Shown: positions 15,849 through 22,939 of the stretch, piece by piece
How the letters are laid out: every line of letters starts with the position of its first letter
How positions within the stretch are numbered: the first letter of the stretch is position 1
Assembly (NCBI GenBank): GCA_002296975.1
Contig: DBIS01000092.1
Location: 1 to 25,594, forward strand
Reading direction: 5' to 3'
From: Deltaproteobacteria bacterium UBA796
Lineage (GTDB): Bacteria; Myxococcota_A; UBA796
DNA length: 25,594 nucleotides
Position numbers and translations under genes: made by a program
The notes under the pieces: model-generated
Databases searched by the model: none
Told to the model about the DNA's origin: nothing
Seen by the model: the letters and a program-made list of their open reading frames with translations, nothing else

Positions 15849-17045
15849 ATGGAAGCCGAGGACTTGGTGGGGCTAGATCGTTTAGCGTGTGCGTTTGCCC
15901 GTCAGATCGCGCGCATGCAAGCGCCGTGCATGATCGCAGTTCACGGGGCACCAGGGAGTGCAAAGCGTGAGTTTTTGCAGCGTTTGGGCACCTTGGTGGC
16001 CAATCCGCGTGCTTTGGGCTTGAGTCCTGGGCAAGAGATCTATCCGGAGATGGTTTGGTTCGATGCGTGGTCGTATTCCAAACAAGGCTCGGTGCTCGCA
16101 GGATTGGTGTCTCGGGTTGCGCGCCAGGGGCCAGGGGGAACGGCGATGGCCGAGCGAGCACGGGATGTCTGTGCTCAACTCAACCGGCTCAACTTATCGG
16201 GCAAAGCTGACACGGGTCCAAGCCCGAGCTTTTCGGCGGGAGAGCTTGAACCGGTTGAGCGTCTTCAGCAGAGCTTCGCAGCCTTGGTTCAAAATGTTCG
16301 GTCCGGTCGGCCGGGTAAGCTGATTATCTGTGTAGAAGGCCTGGACCGACTTCGGCCACAAATGCGCTGGTTGGTGCTCGACGCCATTCGTTTGATGGTG
16401 GGGTCCACAGCCGAGGTCGCGATTTTGGTGGCCATTGGTGGGCAGGCGGTTGCGATGGCGGCTCGGTATGCCGAAGGTGACCTCCCTGGGGCCAGCATAG
16501 ATCAGGTATTGAGCGATCTCTTCGACCTATCATTGACCGTGCCCAGCCTTGAGGTCCGGCGGATTGCGTCCATGCTCCAGCGGCATTTGGGGACCGATGA
16601 GGCCTTGTTGCGCCAGGCCTTTGGCCCTGACGCGGTTCGGGGTTTGGCAGCGGCTGTGGCCCACAGGCCTTTGGGGTCGCCCCGGCTGGTCTATCGGCTT
16701 GTTCAGCGGGTGTTGATGCTCGCGGAATATGCGCTCGAGTCCAAGCACACACGAGAGTTGACCGAGGCGCAGTGGTGCTGGGTCATCGTCTCTGAGCGGT
16801 GGCCAGGATTTCGTCGCTTTATGATTCGGGGTGGGCGCCGGCGTTGGTCGGGCATGGGTTTGGCTGTGGGCGCTTTGGCCTCCGCTCAGACGGTATCCTC
16901 GGTTGTGGCAGATGGAGAGGTCGGCAAGATGCTCAGGGCTGACCCCCTCCTGTCGGACTACCTCAAGCTTCATGCAGATGGTTTTGAGCGTGATGCTGAT
17001 GGCATCATGTGGCTAGAAAACCTGCTGTTGGCTGCGGGGCTCTAA
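15849..17045 (+). CDS. KAP-family-like P-loop NTPase with altered Walker motifs
   Basis: A 398-residue protein of the KAP type (named for Kidins220/ARMS and PifA). Evidence is WFDAWSYSKQ at 70-79 (family FxAWxY) and VEGLDRLRP at 162-170 (family IDDLDRCxP). The Walker A position reads GAPGSAKR (33-40), keeping lysine K39 but replacing the usual GK[ST] end. In Walker B the paired aspartates are E163 and G164. ATP binding or hydrolysis may be weakened. No confident membrane span is seen, although many KAP proteins have them. GGAGA precedes the ATG at 15849. Phage defence and membrane-complex roles are known for some KAP proteins; nothing here decides which applies. Confidence 0.65.
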   Translation: MEAEDLVGLDRLACAFARQIARMQAPCMIAVHGAPGSAKREFLQRLGTLVANPRALGLSPGQEIYPEMVWFDAWSYSKQGSVLAGLVSRVARQGPGGTAMAERARDVCAQLNRLNLSGKADTGPSPSFSAGELEPVERLQQSFAALVQNVRSGRPGKLIICVEGLDRLRPQMRWLVLDAIRLMVGSTAEVAILVAIGGQAVAMAARYAEGDLPGASIDQVLSDLFDLSLTVPSLEVRRIASMLQRHLGTDEALLRQAFGPDAVRGLAAAVAHRPLGSPRLVYRLVQRVLMLAEYALESKHTRELTEAQWCWVIVSERWPGFRRFMIRGGRRRWSGMGLAVGALASAQTVSSVVADGEVGKMLRADPLLSDYLKLHADGFERDADGIMWLENLLLAAGL

Positions 17046-17252
17046 GTGGTATCTCGGCATGGTCTTGGCCTGCGATTGGGCAGATTTGTGCTCGGAGCGG
17101 GGGCTGTGTTGCGGCCCATCGTGCCTGCAAAGCTCCTCAAGGCTTTGGATGATCGTTTTTTTGGCGCTGTGTTTCAGGTCACCCGTGTCACCAACGATAA
17201 TTATGGCTACGGCACGACAATAAAGCCCAAGCAAGGCACCAAGCCCACATAG
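17046..17252 (+). CDS. small hypothetical protein, 68 residues
   Basis: The frame starts with GTG directly after the TAA of the KAP-like gene and runs to TAG at 17250-17252. The product is basic, with an amphipathic first half (GLGLRLGRFVLGAGAVLRPI) and a polar tail containing FQVTRVTNDNYGYGT. No domain is recognised and no strong ribosome-binding site is seen, so translation would rely on coupling. The gene-dense neighbourhood, where a 227-base gap would be unusual, supports it. It could equally be a chance frame. Confidence 0.45.
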   Translation: MVSRHGLGLRLGRFVLGAGAVLRPIVPAKLLKALDDRFFGAVFQVTRVTNDNYGYGTTIKPKQGTKPT

Positions 17253-17272
17253 CGAGGGGTGGAGAAGAACCG

Positions 17273-18175
17273 ATGGCAATGATGTTCGGAGATCGCATGG
17301 CTGCAGCCGTGTCGGCGGTCGGAAACTGCGCAGTGGTGGGGCTAGACCCTCACCTGGATCGCCTTCCAAGCCACCTCAAAGCCCGCTATCAATCGAAGGA
17401 TGGCCAGGCGTTTCGACGAGAGGCTGCCGCGGCGGTTTTGGCCTTCAATCGCATGGTAATCGGAGCACTCGAGGGGGTGGTTTGTGCCATCAAGCCTCAG
17501 TTTGCCTTTTACGAAGCCCTCGGTGCGCCCGGGTTTGCGGTGCTCGAAGAGACATGCGCCATGGCGCGCGCTGCTGGATTGTTGATTATCGCCGACGCCA
17601 AACGGGGAGATATTTCCTCCACGGCCGCAGCGTACGCACGCTCCGTTTTGGCGGCGGATGGTCCTTTTCACGCCGACGCCATCACGGTAAATCCGTGGAT
17701 GGGCGCCGACACCCTCGACCCATTCATTGAGGAGTGCGGCCGCTCAGATGGCGGCATCTTTGTGCTGGTCCGCACCACCAACCCTGGCAGCAAGTTTCTG
17801 CAGCACCACGGCGACCCGTTTGCTGCGTGGCGGGTGGCAGAGGCCCTGGCTGAAAAGGGCGCTCAGTTGGTGGGGAGCAGCGGCATGTCCAGCGTGGGCG
17901 CTGTGGTCGGTGCGATGACGGGCGACGAGGCGGCGACCTTGCGCACAATCATGGGGGCTGCGTGGTTTTTGGTGCCCGGTGTGGGGGCTCAAGGCGGCAG
18001 TGAAGCCGACGCGGTCGCCGGGGTGCGGCATGACGGCATGGGCTGTTTGGTCAACTCCAGCCGCGGCGTTCTGTATCCTCCGCCCAAAGCGCGGGAGATA
18101 TACGATGCAGATCCGGCGGCGTGGATCGCCACAGAGGCTGCTCGGCACGCGGCGCGATTTGGGGTCGACAAATAG
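17273..18175 (+). CDS. pyrF: orotidine 5'-phosphate decarboxylase, class 2
   Basis: It converts orotidine monophosphate to UMP, the last step of de novo pyrimidine synthesis, in the cytoplasm. The 300-residue length and the motif IIADAKRGDISSTAAAYA (D108, K110, D113 as catalytic charge network) identify the longer class-2 subfamily. Other matches are VGLDPHLDRLP near the N-terminus, IKPQFAFYEALG (K74) and LVRTTNPGS. The end carries PGVGAQGG and NSSRGVLYP, the phosphate-binding segments. The ATG at 17273 follows GGAGAAG at proper distance. Two further methionines at residues 3-4 are poorer starts. No other pyrimidine gene is adjacent. Confidence 0.93.
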   Translation: MAMMFGDRMAAAVSAVGNCAVVGLDPHLDRLPSHLKARYQSKDGQAFRREAAAAVLAFNRMVIGALEGVVCAIKPQFAFYEALGAPGFAVLEETCAMARAAGLLIIADAKRGDISSTAAAYARSVLAADGPFHADAITVNPWMGADTLDPFIEECGRSDGGIFVLVRTTNPGSKFLQHHGDPFAAWRVAEALAEKGAQLVGSSGMSSVGAVVGAMTGDEAATLRTIMGAAWFLVPGVGAQGGSEADAVAGVRHDGMGCLVNSSRGVLYPPPKAREIYDADPAAWIATEAARHAARFGVDK

Positions 18176-18190
18176 CCCGATGAGCTTAGG

Positions 18191-18213
18191 CTTCCATTTA
18201 GAAGAAATGGAGT
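18191..18213 (+). promoter_or_regulatory. hairpin covering the ribosome-binding site of the downstream lipoprotein gene
   Basis: TCCATTT (18193-18199) pairs with AAATGGA (18205-18211) around a five-base loop, extended by a T-G pair. The stem includes the GGAG ribosome-binding site (18209-18212) that lies five bases before the ATG at 18218. Folding would hide the site. Whether it acts as a thermosensor-like or other translational control is unknown. Confidence 0.35.
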
Positions 18214-18217
18214 TTGT

Positions 18218-19021
18218 ATGCGTAATATTCTTGGCTTGATGGTTTTGTCTCTTCAATTCGCTTGTGGTGGAGCCGGCGGGTACAACGGTTTGCTCAGCGA
18301 TGGCATGAAAAATGAGGGCTTGGAGGGGGTTCGTTTGGTGGCCCGCTCGCAGCCTCAGAGTAGAGACCTGACCTGCCGGGTTCAAGAGGCCACGACCACC
18401 AAAGGCGGTGCCTTCTCTTTTGATAAGCTGTGCCGGGACCAGTCGTATGTTCTCAGTGTGCCTGAGCTAAACCTCCATTTGTCCGGTGGAAACACCATCA
18501 TTGGAGGAGAACAAGAGGCTCCGGGAACGCACAGTGCTTGGCGGGCGCCCGATGGGCAGGGTGTATTTAAGTTATTTGGCCAAAAGGTTCTGCCGGTACC
18601 AACGTTTTCAGATGTGGCCAGAGATGAAACCCTCGACGGCACCCCCATCGTGTACCCAAGCATGAAGCCTACCGGCCGGGTCATCACTATCGGTGAAGGG
18701 CAACATTTAATTATCTCCGGAAAAAATGAGGTCAAAGGCCAGCGACTTCGGGCTTTGGTGCCCGCCCCAGGCCGGCAACGCTTGGCTTCTGGATTCATCA
18801 CCGATCATGTGTATATCGGGGTGCGCCTCGATGGCCGGGGGCTGGAGCCGGTCGCCACGGAGATCGATTCAAAAAAGGTTGTCGATGTATTGATTCGCGG
18901 CGAAGGTGTACGGTTTTTGGCACATGACGCTGTGGCCCCTGGCCGGTACGCGTTGATGGCCGATGGCGATGCACGGGTGACAATTATCGATTTTGGTGTG
19001 AGTCAAGTCCCTCAAAAATAG
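18218..19021 (+). CDS. hypothetical lipoprotein with carboxypeptidase-regulatory-like repeat
   Basis: A 267-residue secreted protein. The N-terminus MRNILGLMVLSLQFAC fits a lipoprotein signal with C16 as the lipidated residue, although the lipobox (LQFAC) is imperfect. Residues about 25-85 (GLEGVRLVARSQ, CRVQEATTTKGGAFSFDKLC, SYVLSV) look like a beta-sandwich of the carboxypeptidase regulatory-like type, with two cysteines that could form a disulfide. The rest is beta-rich without recognised motifs (GTPIVYPSMKPTGRV, GRYALMADGDARVTIIDFG). GGAG precedes the ATG. It stands between PyrF and the oxidoreductase cluster. Function unknown. Confidence 0.75.
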   Translation: MRNILGLMVLSLQFACGGAGGYNGLLSDGMKNEGLEGVRLVARSQPQSRDLTCRVQEATTTKGGAFSFDKLCRDQSYVLSVPELNLHLSGGNTIIGGEQEAPGTHSAWRAPDGQGVFKLFGQKVLPVPTFSDVARDETLDGTPIVYPSMKPTGRVITIGEGQHLIISGKNEVKGQRLRALVPAPGRQRLASGFITDHVYIGVRLDGRGLEPVATEIDSKKVVDVLIRGEGVRFLAHDAVAPGRYALMADGDARVTIIDFGVSQVPQK

Positions 19022-19055
19022 GGCACAGGGCTGGCCATTCCGATAGGCAGTCGTC

Positions 19056-19769
19056 ATGAATATCATGGTTACAGGCGGTTCTAGGGGCATCGGCCGTGCG
19101 ATTTGTGTGCAACTTGCGGCACCGGGTCGAAGGATCCTGGTGAATTATTTGCGCAACGAAGAGGCTGCCGAAGAGACGGCCCGCTTGGTGCGCGCAAAGG
19201 GGGCTGAGGCCATCGTGATGGCGGCCAATGTGCGATCCGAGAAGGATTTGCGTGCGCTTGCTGGCGCCATGGACTCTGTTGATGTGCTGGTTCATAATGC
19301 AGCCATTGGCGCCCTTCGCCCCTACGATAAATTGCGCGCGAGCCACTGGGACTTGACCCTGGAGAGCTCGTTACGGCCATTTTGGTTGCTTACCAAGCTC
19401 GTCAATCTCGCCGAGGGAGCTTCGGTCATCGGTCTGTCTTCACTGGGCTCTCGTCGTTTCACACCGGGATATGCCGCGATGGGTGCAGCTAAAGGTGGGA
19501 TGGAGGCGCTCACCCGTCAGTTGGCGGTCGAGCTCAGCCCACGGAAAATCCGGGTCAACACCGTCTGTGGTGGGCTGATTAAGACCGACACCTTGGATTA
19601 TTTTCCAGACAAAGAGCGGATGATTGAGTTTGCGATTGAGCATACGCCTCTTGGGCGGTTGGGTCAGCCCGAGGACTTGGCCAGAGTGGTCGGATTTTTA
19701 TGCAGTCCAGACGCGGCTTGGGTCACCGGGCAGGTGATAGTCGTTGATGGAGGTTACTCGGCGCTATAG
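19056..19769 (+). CDS. fabL: FabL-type short-chain dehydrogenase (probable enoyl-ACP reductase III)
   Basis: A 237-residue Rossmann SDR with TGGSRGIG (6-13) for NAD(P)H binding and HNAAIGALRP (80-89). The active site has Y139 and K146 separated by six residues (YAAMGAAK), the spacing of enoyl-ACP reductases rather than the YX3K of ordinary SDRs. The region SSLGSRRFTPGY through LTRQLAVELSP and the C-terminal GQVIVVDGG match Bacillus FabL as I recall it. FabL reduces enoyl-ACP in fatty-acid elongation and is insensitive to triclosan. Here it heads an oxidoreductase cluster, so a pathway-specific reductase role is also possible. The gene symbol denotes the family. Confidence 0.75.
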   Translation: MNIMVTGGSRGIGRAICVQLAAPGRRILVNYLRNEEAAEETARLVRAKGAEAIVMAANVRSEKDLRALAGAMDSVDVLVHNAAIGALRPYDKLRASHWDLTLESSLRPFWLLTKLVNLAEGASVIGLSSLGSRRFTPGYAAMGAAKGGMEALTRQLAVELSPRKIRVNTVCGGLIKTDTLDYFPDKERMIEFAIEHTPLGRLGQPEDLARVVGFLCSPDAAWVTGQVIVVDGGYSAL

Positions 19770-19800
19770 CCGGATAACCAGTGTTTTAAGTGGAGGGAAA

Positions 19801-20580
19801 ATGACTGTTGTGAACCTAGACCTGAGTGGAAAGACAGCCTTGGTTGCTGGGGCATCTGCGGGGATTGGTCGGGCGACCGCACTGGCCTTGGCGGCATCTG
19901 GGGCTTCGATAGTGGCCCTGGCGCGGCGCAGAGATCGGCTTGAGGCCTTACTTCCAGAGCTTTTGGCCGCCGGTGCGCCCAGTGCAGTCGCCTTGGTCGC
20001 CGATTTGGACGACACCGCGGCGACCGCTGCCGCAGTTTGTGGGTTGAACGCTCAGATTTTGATCAACAACACCGGTGGGCCTCCCGGTGGAAAACTCACC
20101 GAAGCGAGCGCTCAAGACTTGGCTGTTGCCTTCCGTCGGCACGTGATCGGGGCTCAAACCCTGATGCAAGGGGTGCTGCCATCGATGCAGGCGGCCGGAT
20201 ATGGTCGCATCATCAATGTGTTGTCCACTTCGGTGCGAGAGCCCATTCCCAATTTGGGGGTTTCCAACACCATCCGTGGGGCGATGGCCAGCTGGGCCAA
20301 GAGTTTATCCAAGGAACTTGGGCCGGGAATCACCATCAACAATGTACTGCCTGGTTTTACCGATACCGAGCGGCTGAGCAGTCTCCAAGCTGGGGTTGCA
20401 AACCGGACCGGCCTGAGCGAGAGTGCCGTGATGGCGGGCTGGGTTGCGCGTGTACCCGAGGGCCGGTTGGGCCGGCCAGAGGAGCTCGCGGCGACGATCG
20501 CCTTTTTGGTTTCTCCTGCGGGAGCGTATATTCGGGGTCAGAGTCTGGCGGTTGACGGTGGCCGCCTCAACACCATTTAG
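19801..20580 (+). CDS. short-chain dehydrogenase/reductase family protein with replaced catalytic Tyr/Lys
   Basis: A 259-residue SDR beginning at ATG 19801, which is preceded by GGAGGG. Cofactor motif AGASAGIG is at 16-23 and INNTGGPPGG at 88-97. At the normal catalytic YX3K position the sequence is SNTIR, so the Tyr is S155 and the Lys is R159. The preceding segment PIPNLGVSNT and the following WAKSLSKELGPGITINNVLPG match a known subgroup annotated as 3-oxoacyl-ACP reductase-like that shares these replacements. Its chemistry is uncertain. It lies 31 bases after the FabL-like gene and 14 bases before the luciferase-like gene, so it is probably in one operon. Confidence 0.82.
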   Translation: MTVVNLDLSGKTALVAGASAGIGRATALALAASGASIVALARRRDRLEALLPELLAAGAPSAVALVADLDDTAATAAAVCGLNAQILINNTGGPPGGKLTEASAQDLAVAFRRHVIGAQTLMQGVLPSMQAAGYGRIINVLSTSVREPIPNLGVSNTIRGAMASWAKSLSKELGPGITINNVLPGFTDTERLSSLQAGVANRTGLSESAVMAGWVARVPEGRLGRPEELAATIAFLVSPAGAYIRGQSLAVDGGRLNTI

Positions 20581-20594
20581 ATTGAGGTTGTGCC

Positions 20595-21812
20595 ATGCAG
20601 TTTGATGTGTTTTTCTCGGTCTCTCAAACGCCCGTCGATGGGTTCACCCCTTCGGAAGCGGAGATGTTTTCGAATTTTTTCGCCCAGGTCAAAGCTGCCG
20701 ATGAGCTTGGCTACGGTACAGCTTGGGTCGCTGAGGCCCATCTCTCTACTCAGGTTCAACAGCGACACGAAAATGCAGTTGTGCCGCATTGGAAGGGTGA
20801 AATAGGGCTCAACACAGATATTTTTCAGCTCGCGCACCTGGTGTTCTCTCGGACAAAAAGAATCAATGTCGGCGCGGCGGTCATGAACTTGGTGTGCAAT
20901 GGTGGGCCTATCGCTCGGGCAGAGCAGGTCGCCGCGTTTTGTACTTTGCATGGGCTCGATCCTGATGAAAAACGGAAACTTTGCATCGGATTTTCGGCAG
21001 GGCGCTTTGAGTTTATGAATCGGGCCTATGGTGTGGTGCCACGGGACTCGGTAGAGGCCGCTGCATGGCCTGCACTTCGCGGCTTGGTGTTCGCCGAGGC
21101 GTGTGAGATATTCTTGCGTTTGCTGCGCGGTGATGCTTTGTCCAGTGAGGACGTCCGCGAAACATGGTTGACCCGTGAAAACTTTCGCTCAGATGCGGAC
21201 TGGTCTAAGGTTCAGGCTGCTGCAGGAAAGGAAGATGCGGCGCGTATACCCATCGACCGGCGCTGGGTTTTTGATGTGCTCAAGGTTATTCCCGGCCAGT
21301 GGCGGCGAGAACTGCTGGACCTGGTGATTGGCAGTCATGATCCAAAGCTGCAAGCGGATGTAAACCAATATCACCCGGTGAAGGTTTTCAACTTATCGAT
21401 CACCAGCCCTGAAGTGATCGATGCCACCCACGAGCGAATGGCTGACTGCTACCACCCCGATGGTGGCGCGTGGGAGCGGCAGGACATGCCACGCACTGTG
21501 ATGGTGTTCATTAATGATCAGCCTGGGCTTAGCCCTGAGCAGCAGAGTGCTGCAGCATCCAAAGAAGCGTCGGCTGCCTTGGGTGCATATTGGACGGCAC
21601 TCGAAGGCACCTTGGACCCCAACAAGGTCGCCCGTGCGGCAAATAATGCCATCATTGGCAATCCTGATGAGATCGCTATGCAGGTGCGAGAGCGCTTTGA
21701 TCCTCAAGATAGGCTCATGCTTTGGTTCGATTTTTTCAATCACGACTCAGACCGGGTTGTGGCAAATATGGAGGCTTTTAGGCACAAGGTCATTCCGTTG
21801 GTGAACGGATGA
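20595..21812 (+). CDS. LLM-class (bacterial luciferase-like) flavin-dependent oxidoreductase
   Basis: A 405-residue TIM-barrel flavoprotein of the luciferase-like monooxygenase class, which uses FMNH2 and oxygen. Typical segments are FFAQVKAADELGYGTAWVAEAHLS near 28-51, LAHLVFSRTKRINVGAAVMNL near 79-100, GGPIARAEQVA and KLCIGFSAGRFEFMNRAYG near 129-147. The C-terminal half is longer than in small members and includes NNAIIGNPDEIAMQVRERF, the usual flow-control motif. GAGG precedes the ATG. Its stop overlaps the next start (ATGA). Members oxidise aldehydes, amines, sulfonates, aromatics or N-heterocycles; the substrate here is unknown. Confidence 0.85.
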   Translation: MQFDVFFSVSQTPVDGFTPSEAEMFSNFFAQVKAADELGYGTAWVAEAHLSTQVQQRHENAVVPHWKGEIGLNTDIFQLAHLVFSRTKRINVGAAVMNLVCNGGPIARAEQVAAFCTLHGLDPDEKRKLCIGFSAGRFEFMNRAYGVVPRDSVEAAAWPALRGLVFAEACEIFLRLLRGDALSSEDVRETWLTRENFRSDADWSKVQAAAGKEDAARIPIDRRWVFDVLKVIPGQWRRELLDLVIGSHDPKLQADVNQYHPVKVFNLSITSPEVIDATHERMADCYHPDGGAWERQDMPRTVMVFINDQPGLSPEQQSAAASKEASAALGAYWTALEGTLDPNKVARAANNAIIGNPDEIAMQVRERFDPQDRLMLWFDFFNHDSDRVVANMEAFRHKVIPLVNG

Positions 21813-22939
21813 GCCACAAGCCGTCTGCCGTTTCACCAGGAAGACCAGGGGCCGAAATATACCCAAACAGCCCGCTCGGTGAGCATCTTGAGGGCATACC
21901 CACCGGCCGAGATGTAGAGTGGGAACCCCTGATTGACTACCGGCGAAACGGGGTGAGCGAAACCACGATTCATGGCGCGGTGGCTTGGGCCTCGGGTGGG
22001 GAGTTGATTCACAGTTTTGGTGGGAATGTGTTGTGCTATGGCCGCAGCATGATGAAACCCATCACGATGAAGATTTTTTCCGAGGGGCTCGATGGGGTTT
22101 TTACCAGCGAGCAAAAAGCCATCTCAGTGGCCAGTCACAACGGCGACACTGAGCATGTGGCAGCGGCGCAGTCGATTCTTTCCGAGTCGGAATGGAGTTT
22201 GATGCAGACGCCGCTGGATGTGCCTTTGGTACAGTTTGGGCGCCAAGTACGGCGAAAGCGACGGTGGTATCACTGTTGTTCGGGCGAACATGCGGCCATC
22301 TTGCGCGGCTGTCGGCAGAAGGGCTGGGGACGTGTTGGCTACACCTTGCCGCATCATCCATTTTTTCCGGCGTTTATCGATGTGCTCCGGCGCACCTTGG
22401 GGCCTGATTGGGAGCCCAAACGTGTAGCGCGGGATGGCTGTGGCTTGCCGACGGTCTCAAACACCGTGTCGGAATTGGCCCTGCTGTATGCCCGCTTGGT
22501 GGTAGAAAAAGACGACGACTGGATATGGGGTGCCATGACAAAGCATCCAGATTTGGTGGGTGGTTTCAATCGCCTAGACTCGACCATCATCAAGGCAGGG
22601 GCGGGGCGTGTGATTGCCAAAGAGGGGGCGGATGGTTTGTTGGGCATCGCTGTTGAGCACCCAGATTACCCCCAGGGTTTGGGGATAGTTATCAAGATTG
22701 CACACGGATGGAACTCAGGTGCGACCTGGTATATTGCACGATCTGTTTTGGGCGTTTTGGGCATAGAGTTACGAAACCCGTACCCGCTTCATCGCCAAAA
22801 AGCCTTCATCGTGCCGGGTGTTGTGCCGCCAAATCTACTCCACAAATTGGAGCAAACGCCGACTTGGGATGAGTGGGACCCGGACGGTGACCGGTGGTAC
22901 TACGATTGGCGCCGGTATTTGCCAGAGGTCCAAAAATGA
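21809..22939 (+). CDS. asparaginase II (Rhizobium etli type)-like protein
   Basis: A 376-residue protein with the landmarks of the R. etli-type, thermolabile asparaginase family: RSMMKP with S80 and K83 (the SxxK pair), SVASHNGD (S108 region), CCSGEHAAILR (C157) and RDGCGLPT (C211). Relatives have CSGKH where this has CSGEH, so the lysine thought to serve the active site or metal is E160. Family enzymes hydrolyse the side-chain amide of L-asparagine. The altered residue and the oxidoreductase setting suggest a different amide or imine substrate, which is inference. It overlaps both neighbours by four bases. Confidence 0.72.
   Translation: MSHKPSAVSPGRPGAEIYPNSPLGEHLEGIPTGRDVEWEPLIDYRRNGVSETTIHGAVAWASGGELIHSFGGNVLCYGRSMMKPITMKIFSEGLDGVFTSEQKAISVASHNGDTEHVAAAQSILSESEWSLMQTPLDVPLVQFGRQVRRKRRWYHCCSGEHAAILRGCRQKGWGRVGYTLPHHPFFPAFIDVLRRTLGPDWEPKRVARDGCGLPTVSNTVSELALLYARLVVEKDDDWIWGAMTKHPDLVGGFNRLDSTIIKAGAGRVIAKEGADGLLGIAVEHPDYPQGLGIVIKIAHGWNSGATWYIARSVLGVLGIELRNPYPLHRQKAFIVPGVVPPNLLHKLEQTPTWDEWDPDGDRWYYDWRRYLPEVQK

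Noticed and set aside
15849..17252. KAP-like NTPase and small gene as an anti-phage defence pair
   Set aside because: Some KAP proteins act in defence, but there is no nuclease, toxin or other defence gene nearby and the neighbours are housekeeping-like, so the claim is unsupported.
17744..18385. A 213-codon minus-strand frame opposite pyrF and the lipoprotein gene
   Set aside because: It crosses two genes with clear motifs and ribosome-binding sites and shows no protein signature.
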